Part shown: piece after piece, positions 55,642-64,000 of the stretch | Layout: the number at the start of each line of letters is the position of its first letter | Numbering within the stretch: the stretch's first letter is position 1 | NCBI GenBank assembly: GCA_030625775.1 | Contig: DAOUQC010000009.1 | Coordinates: 1 to 64,000, forward strand | Reading direction: 5' to 3' | From: Verrucomicrobiota bacterium | Lineage (GTDB): Bacteria; Verrucomicrobiota; Verrucomicrobiia; Verrucomicrobiales; DEV007 | Length of the DNA: 64,000 nucleotides | Notes under the pieces: generated by a model | What the model saw: the letters and a program-made list of their open reading frames with translations, nothing else | Database searches by the model: none | Told to the model about the DNA's origin: nothing | Position numbers and translations under genes: made by a program

Positions 55642-58600
55642 GTGAATCTGCGTTTCCCCTCTCTTCCACTCCTTGCGCTTGGACTCATCCAAAGCTTCTG
55701 CCTCTCCACTGCAAACTCGGCCCCCTCCCAAACTGAGCCGGTTGATTTCACCCGTGATATCCGCCCCATCCTTTCGACCGCATGTTTTCATTGCCATGGC
55801 CCGGACGAAAAAAATCGCGAAGCCGACCTGCGACTGGATAACGAAAAGGGAGCTTTCGCCAGTCTCGAAGGAGGTCACAAAGCTTTTGTCGCCGGCAAAC
55901 CCGAACGCAGCGAAGCCTTCGCACGAATCACCACCAAAGACGCAGACGAACTGATGCCACCCCCGGACTCAGGCAAAGAAATCACACTCGAGCAAGCCAA
56001 GCTGATCAAACGCTGGATCAAACAAGGCGCGAAGTGGGGCAAGCATTGGGCATTCGAAGCACCGAAGCGTCCAAAAACTCCCGTGCTCGCCGCTGCTAAT
56101 GACAAAGCTCCGAATGGCCCCGCTGCCCGAGTAGCCAACCCCATCGATAACTTCGTTTTTGATCGTTTGAACCGTGAAGGTCTGAGCCCATCGCCAGAAG
56201 CAGATCGCAGCACCCAACTGCGCAGACTGAGCCTCGATCTGGTCGGCCTCCCTCCAAGCGCTAAAGAACTCAATACTTTCCTCACCGATAAGAGTTCCAC
56301 TGCCTGGGACAAACAAATCGACCGACTGCTAAAGTCCCCACATTTTGGCGAACGCTGGGGGCGCGTCTGGCTCGATGCAGCGCGTTACGCGGATTCGGAC
56401 GGTTATGAAAAAGACAAACCACGCGAGGTGTGGTTTTACCGTGACTGGGTGATCTCAGCCATGAACAAGGACATGCCTTACAATCAATTCGTTATCGAAC
56501 AGATTGCTGGTGATCTTTTACCCAACGCGACCCAGGACCAAATCGTTGCAACAGGTTTTCTGCGCAACTCGATGCTCAATGAAGAGGGTGGAATCGACCC
56601 AGAGGAATTTCGTATGATCGCCATGTTCGACCGCATGGATGCCGTCGGTAAGGCAGTGCTCGGATTCACCATGCAGTGTGGCCAGTGTCACACTCACAAA
56701 TACGATCCGCTGACGCAGGAGGATTATTACCGAACTTTTGCTTATCTGAATAATTCGCACGAAGCCCAACCTATCGTCTATACGGCCAAGCAAAGAAAAC
56801 AACGGGACGAGTTGTTTGGAGCGATCGCGAAAATCGAAGAAACCTTGAGAGTCAAACATGCCGATTGGCCGGCTCGCATGGCAGCCTGGGAGGAAACGGT
56901 GCGCAACAACCAACCGAAATGGGAAGTGCTTAAACTCAAAAACAGCTCAGGCAATAACGGACAACGCTATTACGAACAGAAAGATGGATCCTATCTGGCC
57001 CAGGGGTACGCATCAACCAAACTCACGGCCCCTTTTGCCGCGACCACCAAAGCTCCAAAGATCCGCTCCTTTCAATTAGAAGTTCTCAACCACCCGAACC
57101 TGCCGGGCGGCGGGCCCGGACGTGGCTTGCTCGGACGTTATTCGATCAGCGAGTTCCAAGTAAAAGCACAAAGCATCAAGGACTCAAAAATGAGCAAGAC
57201 GGTGAAATTTTCCCGCGCCACAGCCGACTACGACAATGAAAAAACCAAGATGAAAGCGCCTTACCTCGACAAGCGGGATGGTGAAAGCTCCGGGCAGACA
57301 GGTCCTATCAGTTTTGCCATCGACGGTGACAACAAAACGGGCTGGGGCACCGACGGCGGGCCCGGTCGCCACAATGAAGAACACCGTGCAGTGTTTGTTG
57401 CCGACAAAGATGTGGCCTTTCCCGGAGGAACCAAACTGACGGTGACTATGGTTCAACGTCAGGGTGGCTGGAACAGTGATGACAACCAGACCATGAATCT
57501 CGGACGCTTCCGGATTTCGATTAGCGGCAAGGAAGTAGATGCCGATGCCCTGCCGTCCGATGTCAGAAAAATCATCAATACCGTTCCGGCAGACAACCGC
57601 AGTCCGGAACAAAGCAAAAAAGTATTCACTTACTGGCGCACAACTTTACCCGAGTGGAAAGCAGCCAATGCAAAAATCGAAACGCTGTGGAAAAAACATC
57701 CGGAAGGGACGACGCAATTTGTGTATCAGGAAATGGAACAAGGCAGAAAAACCCACATGCTGAAACGCGGTGACTTCCTCAGCCCGGAAAAAGAAGTCAC
57801 TTCGGGCATCCCTTCTTTTCTCCATGCCATGCCCAAAAACGCCGGGACCGGACGACTGGCCTTTGCTCGCTGGCTGACTGATCGCCAATCCCCGACAACT
57901 GCTCGAACCGTCGTCAATCGGATCTGGCAGGCTTATTTTGGATCGGGACTTTTTGAAACCGCAGACGATCTGGGGTCAACCGGTTCGTCACCATCGCATC
58001 AGGAACTTTTGGACTGGCTGGCAGTCGAGCTGATGGAAAACAACTGGTCGCTCAAACACATCCATCGACTGGTCGCGCAATCCGCCACCTATCGGCAATC
58101 ATCGTCAGTCAGCGAAACGATGGCAGCATGCGATCCCGACAATCGCCTGCTCGCCCGCGGACCTCGTTTCCGGGTCGACGCCGAAATCGTGCGCGACATT
58201 TTCCTTTCCGCCAGCGGACTGCTGAACCCTAAAGTGGGTGGCCCCAGTGTGTATCCACCAGCGCCCGCCTTCCTGTTTGAAAAGCCCGCAAGTTACGGCC
58301 CCAAACACTGGGGGCACGACACCGGTCCGGAAAAATACCGTCGTGCTTTATACACCTTCCGTTTTCGCTCTGTTCCCTACCCTGCCCTGCAGACCTTTGA
58401 TGCGCCGAGTGGAGAATTTGCCGTGGTCAAACGGGTCCGCTCCAACACTCCCTTGCAGGCTTTGACCACTCTCAACGAACCACTGTTTGTCGAATCGGCC
58501 CAGGCCCTGGCTCGTCTAGCGGTCACCAACGGCGGCAAGACTGACGCTGATCGCTTGAACTATATCTTCCGCCGCTGCGTCGCCCGTCGACCAAATGGCG

Positions 58601-58821
58601 AAGAATCCTCCCTGCTACTGAAACTGCTGACGGCTCAAATCGCAAGATTCAACAAAGGCGAACTCGATCCGGAAAAAGTGCTGACTCCACCGCTCGGCCC
58701 CGATGGCAAAGCACCAGCCACTCCAGCACAACCGAAAGGTATCACCCCCGCGCAACTCGGCGGCTGGATCGTTGTCAGCCGCGTTATTTTGAACATGGAT
58801 GAAACCATTACGAAGGAATGA
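55642..58821 (+). CDS. PSD1-type cytochrome protein with DUF1549 and DUF1553 domains (second copy)
   Basis: The GTG at 55642 gives the signal peptide MNLRFPSLPLLALGLIQSFCLSTANSA; a TTG at 55582 is possible but less likely. The 1059-residue protein contains the c-haem domain (DFTRDIRPILSTACFHCHG, CFHCH), DUF1549 (GLPPSAKELN, GERWGRVWLDAARYADSDGYEKD, CGQCHTHKYDPLTQEDYYR) and DUF1553 (NRIWQAYFGSGLFETADDLGSTGSSPSHQELLDWLA). It is longer than the first copy because of a beta-rich insertion near residues 480-640 (SFQLEVLNHPNLPGGGPGRG, FAIDGDNKTGWGTDGGPG), which resembles a discoidin/carbohydrate-binding type module. It is paired with DUF1501, 62 bp downstream. Confidence 0.9.
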   Translation: MNLRFPSLPLLALGLIQSFCLSTANSAPSQTEPVDFTRDIRPILSTACFHCHGPDEKNREADLRLDNEKGAFASLEGGHKAFVAGKPERSEAFARITTKDADELMPPPDSGKEITLEQAKLIKRWIKQGAKWGKHWAFEAPKRPKTPVLAAANDKAPNGPAARVANPIDNFVFDRLNREGLSPSPEADRSTQLRRLSLDLVGLPPSAKELNTFLTDKSSTAWDKQIDRLLKSPHFGERWGRVWLDAARYADSDGYEKDKPREVWFYRDWVISAMNKDMPYNQFVIEQIAGDLLPNATQDQIVATGFLRNSMLNEEGGIDPEEFRMIAMFDRMDAVGKAVLGFTMQCGQCHTHKYDPLTQEDYYRTFAYLNNSHEAQPIVYTAKQRKQRDELFGAIAKIEETLRVKHADWPARMAAWEETVRNNQPKWEVLKLKNSSGNNGQRYYEQKDGSYLAQGYASTKLTAPFAATTKAPKIRSFQLEVLNHPNLPGGGPGRGLLGRYSISEFQVKAQSIKDSKMSKTVKFSRATADYDNEKTKMKAPYLDKRDGESSGQTGPISFAIDGDNKTGWGTDGGPGRHNEEHRAVFVADKDVAFPGGTKLTVTMVQRQGGWNSDDNQTMNLGRFRISISGKEVDADALPSDVRKIINTVPADNRSPEQSKKVFTYWRTTLPEWKAANAKIETLWKKHPEGTTQFVYQEMEQGRKTHMLKRGDFLSPEKEVTSGIPSFLHAMPKNAGTGRLAFARWLTDRQSPTTARTVVNRIWQAYFGSGLFETADDLGSTGSSPSHQELLDWLAVELMENNWSLKHIHRLVAQSATYRQSSSVSETMAACDPDNRLLARGPRFRVDAEIVRDIFLSASGLLNPKVGGPSVYPPAPAFLFEKPASYGPKHWGHDTGPEKYRRALYTFRFRSVPYPALQTFDAPSGEFAVVKRVRSNTPLQALTTLNEPLFVESAQALARLAVTNGGKTDADRLNYIFRRCVARRPNGEESSLLLKLLTAQIARFNKGELDPEKVLTPPLGPDGKAPATPAQPKGITPAQLGGWIVVSRVILNMDETITKE

Positions 58822-58883
58822 AGAAGGCTGTAGGCCCCTGAAACGTCCACTTAATATAATTCGATCGATTACTTTTTACTGCT

Positions 58884-60329
58884 ATGAAAAATCCTCTTAC
58901 TTCCCACCAAGCTGCTGCCACTGACCTCTCCCGCCGATGGTTTTTGAAAGACTGTGGTGTCGGTCTCGGCTCGATCGCCATGACCCATCTGCTCGCCGAT
59001 CAAAGTCAGGCTGCACTGTCCGCCAAGTCCGGGCCGGTCGATCCACTCGCGGTAAAACGTTCACACTTCCCAGCGAAAGCAAAAAACGTCATCTACCTCT
59101 TCATGGGCGGTGGCCCCAGCCATTTGGAGATGTTCGACAACAAACCGATGCTGAGCAAATTTGATGGCACCCTTCCTCCGGCGGATTTGCTCAAAGGTTA
59201 CCGCGCCGCTTTCATCAATCCCAGTTCGACTCTCCTAGGACCCAAATTCAAATATGCCAAACACGGCCAATCAGGCATCGAAATGTCCGAGTTGCTACCA
59301 AATCTGGCCACCGTCGCTGACGACATCGCGGTGGTGAAGTCGATGAAAACCGACGCCTTCAATCATGCCCCGGCGCAGATCCTGATGAGCACCGGTAATA
59401 CCCAGTTCGGCAAACCGAGCCTCGGTGCCTGGGCAACTTACGGCCTGGGATGTGAAACCCGTGACCTACCGGCTTTTGTTGTTCTCAGTTCCGGCAAAAA
59501 AGGCCCCAGTGGAGGCAACGCCAACTGGGGCAGCGGCTTTTTGCCCACCGTGCATGCGGGCGTTCCTTTCCGCAGCACTGGTGATCCCGTGCTCTATTTA
59601 TCCAACCCCTCGGGAGTGGATGAAAAGCTCCAGCACGACTCACTCGGCGCGATCAATCAACTGAACCGTATCCGCCAGAAAAAAGTAGGTGACCCTGAGA
59701 TTTCGACACGCATCAATTCTTTTGAAATGGCCTTCCGTATGCAAAGCAGTGCGCCGGAACTGATGGATTTATCAGATGAGCCGCAACACCTGCTCGACCT
59801 CTACGGAGCCAAACCCGGTGAATCGTCTTTTGCCAACAACTGTCTGCTCGCCCGACGCATGATTGAACGCGGCGTACGTTTTGTAGAACTGTTTCATGAA
59901 TCCTGGGATCAACACGGCGGATTGGTCAATGGCATGAAAAAAAACTGTGCCGACACCGAGCAGGCCAGTGCGGCATTGATCAAAGATCTCAAACAACGCG
60001 GCCTGCTCGACGACACCCTGATCGTTTGGGGCGGAGAATTCGGCCGCACCCCGATGGTTCAGGGCAGCACCGACGGACGCGATCACCACCCCAACGCATT
60101 CAGCATGTGGATGGCCGGTGGAGGAATCAAAGGCGGCGTCACTTACGGCGAAACCGATGATTTCGGATTCAACACCGTGGAAGACCCGGTGCACGTGCGC
60201 GACCTGCACGCCACTATTTTACACTTGCTCGGATTCAATCACGAGCGCCTGAACTTTTCCTTCCAAGGCCTAGACCAACGACTCACCGGCGTCGAACCCG
60301 CCCATGTCGTCCATGACTTGATAGCGTGA
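58884..60329 (+). CDS. DUF1501 protein, Tat-exported (second copy)
   Basis: The 481-residue protein has a twin-arginine signal LSRRWFLKDCGVGLGSIAM. Conserved DUF1501 motifs are YLFMGGGPSHLEMFDNKPML, GIEMSELLPNLATVADDI, RRMIERGVRFVELFHESWDQHGG, WGGEFGRTPMVQ and GRDHHPNAFSMWMAGGGIKGG. It is more typical of the family than the first copy, with FGRTP rather than MGRLP. It follows the PSD1 gene in an operon. Function unproven; a sulfatase- or phosphatase-related fold is suggested by the Asp/His motifs. Confidence 0.9.
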   Translation: MKNPLTSHQAAATDLSRRWFLKDCGVGLGSIAMTHLLADQSQAALSAKSGPVDPLAVKRSHFPAKAKNVIYLFMGGGPSHLEMFDNKPMLSKFDGTLPPADLLKGYRAAFINPSSTLLGPKFKYAKHGQSGIEMSELLPNLATVADDIAVVKSMKTDAFNHAPAQILMSTGNTQFGKPSLGAWATYGLGCETRDLPAFVVLSSGKKGPSGGNANWGSGFLPTVHAGVPFRSTGDPVLYLSNPSGVDEKLQHDSLGAINQLNRIRQKKVGDPEISTRINSFEMAFRMQSSAPELMDLSDEPQHLLDLYGAKPGESSFANNCLLARRMIERGVRFVELFHESWDQHGGLVNGMKKNCADTEQASAALIKDLKQRGLLDDTLIVWGGEFGRTPMVQGSTDGRDHHPNAFSMWMAGGGIKGGVTYGETDDFGFNTVEDPVHVRDLHATILHLLGFNHERLNFSFQGLDQRLTGVEPAHVVHDLIA

Positions 60330-60379
60330 GACAAAAATCCTGCTTGAACCGAAGCAGCTTTGAGTAAAGCATAATATCC

Positions 60380-60706
60380 ATGCTAATCATCAAACGCTTA
60401 CTCACGGCCGCCGGATGTCTAATTCCAACTGTGCTCATTATCTTTTTTACCTTGAGTTGCGTCGGCGGCGCTGTCGTTGGCGCCATAGCAGGAGGAAAAA
60501 TGGAAGACCAGACTGATAGCTACGAAGCAGGAAAGCTTGCCGGCGAGCAATTTGGTGAGGAATTCCTTATCTGGATACTTATTGGATCCATTGCGCTGTC
60601 AGCAATCATATCTCTCATCGTCGCTTTCAGCGGACTCTTGCCGTGGTGCCGTAAACCAGTGGATCCCCATGCTTTGGCAAACCCCTCCCCACCAGCCGAG
60701 CAATAA
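60380..60706 (+). CDS. Small two-span membrane protein of unknown function
   Basis: The 108-residue protein has an N-terminal span (LLTAAGCLIPTVLIIFFTLSCVGGAVVGAIAGG), a charged loop (KMEDQTDSYEAGKLAGEQFGEE), and a second span (LIWILIGSIALSAIISLIVAFSGLLPW) followed by a Pro-rich tail. No family is recognised. It starts 50 bp after the DUF1501 gene and converges on the hydrolase gene 10 bp away. Confidence 0.6.
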   Translation: MLIIKRLLTAAGCLIPTVLIIFFTLSCVGGAVVGAIAGGKMEDQTDSYEAGKLAGEQFGEEFLIWILIGSIALSAIISLIVAFSGLLPWCRKPVDPHALANPSPPAEQ

Positions 60707-60716
60707 CGAGAAACCT

Positions 60717-62537
60717 CTACTGTTTCTGCTCTTTATCGCAGCTTGGATCCAGCGGCGTTGCTTTACCGACTTGATCAACCGGGTGGGTGAACAAGTAGCG
60801 CCAGACGTTTTCGTGAACAAAATTACCTTCGGCATCCTTGCGTGCACTTCCCCCGGGCTGAACTGATGAATGCGCTCTCCTCACATCACCCTTCACATCA
60901 AAATCGGTGATCAGGCGCCGACTGTTTTCAAAAGGTGGTTTCGTTTGATCCACATTCACGATCGGACCAAATCTATTCAAACCGATCAGCTCCCACGAGC
61001 GACAATAGTGATCGCCGGTCCAGCCCCCGTCGAGCACATGCGAAAAACCAAAATAACGATTCTCCGGAGTCGCTGAAGGCAATTTCTGCCAAACCTGATG
61101 TTGATCACGTGGGCCACACAACATCACCACCCGGCTGACTTTTTTGTGTTTGGCAAATCGAGCCGAAGTCGTCGAACCGTGGGAGCTGCCTGCCATGATC
61201 ACATCATCCCAACGCAGATCCTTGCCATCAGCTGTGAGGAAATAATCCCAGCCGCCCTGAGGATTCTCTTTAGCCAACCAGGTCACGAACTGTCGCGCAC
61301 GCTCCATCATTCCGTCAGGCTTGGCAAGATCGACATCCTTACTGAAATCCTCCCCGGTCGCCGCTTCTATCCTGACGTTGCCTCGACAGTTCTCACCAAC
61401 CGGCTTCTCAAGACAGACCTTGCCAAACCACTGCTTGGCGTAAGCGATCTGAACCGCATGCAAACCGTAGTCAGCCAGACGCTCAAACAATCGTGAGTTG
61501 TGCCCCATCATCCAGATCACCAGTTTCCCTCTCGGTGCAACACTGGTATCGACAATGGCGTTCTCCAGATCCTGAGGTTTTTTATCATCCCCAAAAACAA
61601 AACCAATCTTCGGGTATTCCTTCGTCCGCGAGTCCAACTTGCTCGCACGAGCTGAGAGTTTGTAACGCTGCGGCTTTGCATCCTTGTAGGCAAACTTCGT
61701 CGACGAGCCTGGAAGCTGCGATGAAATACTCTTTGCCACCTGCTGCCCGAGCACGGTGTACCCACTGCTTTTGAAATGCACATCCTTAGGGTTTTGAAGC
61801 TCTGCCAATTTAGGAAGAACCAAGGCATACAAATCATCAATCGCGATCTTTTGCTCCTTCATCACCCGTGCAGCGACTGTATTACGTTCCACGATCGACT
61901 TCGCCCATTTTGCATCATCCTGCCAATCTTCCGGGATCGGTGTGGTGCTGGCCCAGATCAGCGTATTCCCCCTCGCCTTGAGACGTTCAATGATTGTTCT
62001 CAATCGTGATTCATAATCCTCCAGAGGCGTCCGGCGGTCATGAATGCCGAAGTTAAAATGAATCACATCCCAATCCCCTACGCCCAACCACACATCCAGT
62101 TTCTTTAAAGCCGTGGCGGTTGGACCACAATTTGCCGGTGCCCGATGCACATTGGCTTTCCCTGCCAAAGCCTTGCGTGTCGCAGAGGTGTAACCCCTCG
62201 AAACCGAATCGCCGATCAGTAGAATGCGGGGCAGCTTGGGATCATCTTTCACAAAGTCCCAGGCAGTGGTCCCTCCTTTTACTTTCGCTTTTTTATAGAT
62301 CGGCAAGTAAAAGCCACCGAGATTTTCTTCCAACACACTCTCCCATGCTTGCTGCTCTGGTGACAAGGTCGCTTTCCAAACCGCAAATTTTTTACTGATG
62401 ACGGCATCTTCTTCGGCCTTCTTCGCTTTTTGAGCTGCAGCCTCCTTGGCGTTGGTTGGCTCACCGGCACTGTTCCCGGTATATGGACCCCATAGTAGAA
62501 CGGCAAAAAGAAAATAGTAAGTGGATGGGATTTTCAT
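60717..62537 (-). CDS. Exported fusion of an SGNH hydrolase and an alpha/beta hydrolase
   Basis: The ATG at 62537 gives the signal peptide MKIPSTYYFLFAVLLWGP; an upstream in-frame start would add a further hydrophobic stretch and is rejected. The 606-residue protein has two hydrolase domains. Residues about 100-270 form an SGNH/GDSL esterase with GDSVSRG (catalytic Ser, about 109), HFNFGIHD and a final DVHF (catalytic Asp/His). Residues about 320-590 form an alpha/beta hydrolase with nucleophile motif GSSHGS (about 448) and a BPSS1187-like pattern (VVMLCGPRDQ). Deacetylation of polysaccharides is a likely use of such a two-esterase protein; the substrate is not visible in the sequence. Confidence 0.82.
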   Translation of the reverse strand: MKIPSTYYFLFAVLLWGPYTGNSAGEPTNAKEAAAQKAKKAEEDAVISKKFAVWKATLSPEQQAWESVLEENLGGFYLPIYKKAKVKGGTTAWDFVKDDPKLPRILLIGDSVSRGYTSATRKALAGKANVHRAPANCGPTATALKKLDVWLGVGDWDVIHFNFGIHDRRTPLEDYESRLRTIIERLKARGNTLIWASTTPIPEDWQDDAKWAKSIVERNTVAARVMKEQKIAIDDLYALVLPKLAELQNPKDVHFKSSGYTVLGQQVAKSISSQLPGSSTKFAYKDAKPQRYKLSARASKLDSRTKEYPKIGFVFGDDKKPQDLENAIVDTSVAPRGKLVIWMMGHNSRLFERLADYGLHAVQIAYAKQWFGKVCLEKPVGENCRGNVRIEAATGEDFSKDVDLAKPDGMMERARQFVTWLAKENPQGGWDYFLTADGKDLRWDDVIMAGSSHGSTTSARFAKHKKVSRVVMLCGPRDQHQVWQKLPSATPENRYFGFSHVLDGGWTGDHYCRSWELIGLNRFGPIVNVDQTKPPFENSRRLITDFDVKGDVRRAHSSVQPGGSARKDAEGNFVHENVWRYLFTHPVDQVGKATPLDPSCDKEQKQ

Positions 62538-62597
62538 AGAAGGGAGCTTAAATAAATGGAAAAATAATACGATCCAAAATTTGATCGCTCTGAATAA

Positions 62598-62643
62598 CAA
62601 AACAAAAAAACACCCACCCCTGACAAAGTAAAGGGCAGGTGTT
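62598..62643 (-). terminator. Rho-independent terminator of the cytochrome c'-like gene
   Basis: Read on the minus strand, AACACCTGCCC (62643-62633) pairs with GGGTGGGTGTT (62619-62609) as an 11-bp stem with two G-T pairs and a 13-base loop, followed directly by TTTTTTTGTTTTG. It lies 40 bp after the stop at 62684. Confidence 0.8.
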
Positions 62644-62683
62644 GTCACTTGCCGGTTTTTAATCGGCAGCCAACTAAAGAAAA

Positions 62684-63127
62684 TTATTTCTTTTTCTTGT
62701 GAGCCTTATGGCAGGAAGTACAGGATTCTGTCATTTTTTTGAAAGCTTTCTCCACCGCCGCAGCATTTTTAGCTTTGGCTGCAGCAATCACTGCATCGCT
62801 GCCATTGCGCAAAGTCTTCGATGCGGCATTGGCCCAGATTCCATCCGGACAGCGTTTGTCCTCCATCAGGATATAGCTGGTTTCATTCAGGATTTCTGCG
62901 TGCTCAATCAAAGAAGCCCAGTCATCCTCTGTCTTCGGACCTGCCGCGATTTCTTTTTTCAATGCCCCGCAATTGGGTTTCATCACATTTTTCATCCAGG
63001 TTGCCGTATTCAAAGGACGGGTGTCCCCCTTTTTCACTTTGGCAAATCCATCTGCCATCAGTCCCAGAGCAATTGCCATTGTTCCAGCGATCATCGCCAC
63101 CATCCATTTTTTATTATTTTGAATCAT
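62684..63127 (-). CDS. Exported cytochrome c'-like protein with a C-terminal haem-binding motif
   Basis: The 147-residue protein has a signal peptide (MVAMIAGTMAIALGLMADGFA). The mature protein looks mainly helical, and the only haem motif, CTSCH at 136-140, is near the C-terminus and followed by KAHKKKK. This is the layout of class II cytochromes c (cytochrome c'/c556, four-helix bundle). Two further cysteines (C53 and C93) are present. Members of this class bind NO or transfer electrons. It has its own promoter and terminator, so it is probably a single-gene unit. Confidence 0.8.
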   Translation of the reverse strand: MIQNNKKWMVAMIAGTMAIALGLMADGFAKVKKGDTRPLNTATWMKNVMKPNCGALKKEIAAGPKTEDDWASLIEHAEILNETSYILMEDKRCPDGIWANAASKTLRNGSDAVIAAAKAKNAAAVEKAFKKMTESCTSCHKAHKKKK

Positions 63128-63178
63128 TTTTTTGGGTTTTTTTGTTTTTAATTCAGACTCAGCAGCAAAGCTTTAAAT

Positions 63179-63206
63179 ACGATAAAATCCTCCCCCTAAG
63201 TGTCAA
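63179..63206 (-). promoter_or_regulatory. Promoter of the cytochrome c'-like gene
   Basis: On the minus strand a perfect TTGACA (63206-63201) is followed after 16 bases by TATCGT (63184-63179; 4 of 6 matches to TATAAT). It lies about 52 bp before the start codon at 63127. Confidence 0.5.
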
Positions 63207-63305
63207 TCCTAAAATCATCTACCTCCATACCGCATGATGAATACTGGACGTGCCAGTAAAAATATTGCACCATACACCTGCCCTCACTTCTCCCCTAACT
63301 CCCCC

Positions 63306-64000
63306 ATGAGCAACAAAACCGAAAATCCGTCAATGCCGGAATCCGATCCCGCCACCGTTCGCCGTGTTGTCATCGCCAGTTTCATGGGAACCATGATCGA
63401 ATGGTATGACTTCTTTCTCTACGGCACGGCTGCCGCGCTTGTCTTCGGTGAACTTTTTTTTCCGGACCTCGACCCCACCACCGGGGACATTGCTGCTCTG
63501 GGAACTTTCGCTCTCGGTTTTTTTGCCCGGCCGATCGGCGGTGTGTTTTTTGCCCACTTCGGAGATCGGGTGGGCCGCAAGTCAGTGCTCATCACCACTC
63601 TCATGCTGATGGGGGTCGCCACCTTCCTCATCGGCGTCTTGCCGACCTACGAAACCGCCGGCATCTGGGCACCCGTTCTACTGGTCACTTTGCGTTTCAT
63701 CCAAGGCTTCGGCGTGGGTGGCGAATGGGGCGGTGCGGTGCTCATGGCTGTCGAGCACGGCCACAAAGGCAAACGTGGCTTCTACGGCTCCTGGGTACAG
63801 GCAGGTGTTCCGGTCGGATTATTGCTTGCGACTGGGGTATTTTCACTTTGCACGCTGATGCCAGAGGAATCCTTTCTGGCCTGGGGGTGGCGCATCCCTT
63901 TTCTTCTGGGAATCGTGCTACTGGCCGTGGGCATGTTTATTCGTCTCCAAATCACGGAAAGCCCCTTGTTCACCAGGATGAGTGAGGAAGGAACTCAAGC
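63306..64000 (+). CDS. MFS transporter of the metabolite:H+ symporter (MHS) family, N-terminal part
   Basis: The ATG at 63306 opens a frame that runs off the window end, giving 231 residues of an expected 430 or so. It has the MHS signatures ASFMGTMIEWYDFFLYGTAAAL in the first span, FFARPIGGVFFAHFGDRVGRK (the loop 2-3 motif) and LRFIQGFGVGGEWGGAVLMAVEH. Five spans plus the start of a sixth are covered. The family (ProP, ShiA, KgtP) takes up compatible solutes or organic acids with protons. The exact substrate cannot be given. No stop or frameshift is seen in the covered part. Confidence 0.92.
   Translation, partial: MSNKTENPSMPESDPATVRRVVIASFMGTMIEWYDFFLYGTAAALVFGELFFPDLDPTTGDIAALGTFALGFFARPIGGVFFAHFGDRVGRKSVLITTLMLMGVATFLIGVLPTYETAGIWAPVLLVTLRFIQGFGVGGEWGGAVLMAVEHGHKGKRGFYGSWVQAGVPVGLLLATGVFSLCTLMPEESFLAWGWRIPFLLGIVLLAVGMFIRLQITESPLFTRMSEEGTQ

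Overview
The window looks like the chromosome of a member of the Verrucomicrobiota, or the wider Planctomycetes-Verrucomicrobia group. The reasons are two copies of the PSD1 cytochrome (DUF1549/DUF1553) plus DUF1501 gene pair, many Tat- or Sec-exported proteins, an SHD1-domain protein, scarce Shine-Dalgarno sequences and many short intergenic palindromes. No rRNA, tRNA or CRISPR array was recognised. Both ends are cut: the window opens inside an IS21-type element and closes inside an MFS transporter gene.

Region 1 (1-20.6 kb) is accessory and envelope DNA. It holds the 3' end of istB with the IS21 terminal repeats, a 1905-residue FG-GAP/RTX surface protein, a small exported protein, a type II secretion/type IV pilus gspE-gspF pair, a decayed stretch with a relic of a DUF1501 gene, the first PSD1-cytochrome/DUF1501 pair, a large exported ankyrin protein and an exported orphan.

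Region 2 (20.7-38.2 kb) is the most interesting part: a nitrite-to-nitrous-oxide respiratory island. A divergent Rrf2 (NsrR-like) regulator with three cysteines faces a 22-bp operator-like palindrome. The operon that follows holds a haem-copper oxidase subunit I paralogue lacking the paired CuB histidines, a 51-residue membrane peptide, a CuA subunit II, a second subunit I in which glutamine replaces the cross-linked tyrosine (so a nitric oxide reductase rather than an oxygen reductase, resembling NorSY/sNOR), a Sco/SenC copper chaperone and a cytochrome b - di-[4Fe-4S] - MvhD fusion. After a histone-tail-like SHD1 protein and a small membrane protein come the haem d1 genes (nirE, nirN, nirJ, nirF), nirS and nirDL. 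NirS (an apparent lipoprotein) and NirN each carry an extra c-haem domain. Together they would make haem d1, reduce nitrite to NO at the membrane, and reduce NO to N2O.

Region 3 (38.3-64 kb) is general metabolism and transport: an S9 peptidase, a ceramidase-like protein, a Tat-exported TIM-barrel isomerase, a small orphan, a NahK-like kinase, HrpA helicase, a TonB-dependent receptor with its TonB, KDG kinase and a 2-hydroxyacid dehydrogenase, a small HTH protein, an M23 peptidase with PKD domains, the second PSD1/DUF1501 pair, an SGNH plus alpha/beta hydrolase fusion, a cytochrome c'-like protein and an MHS-family transporter. Several families of near-perfect palindromes lie between these genes.
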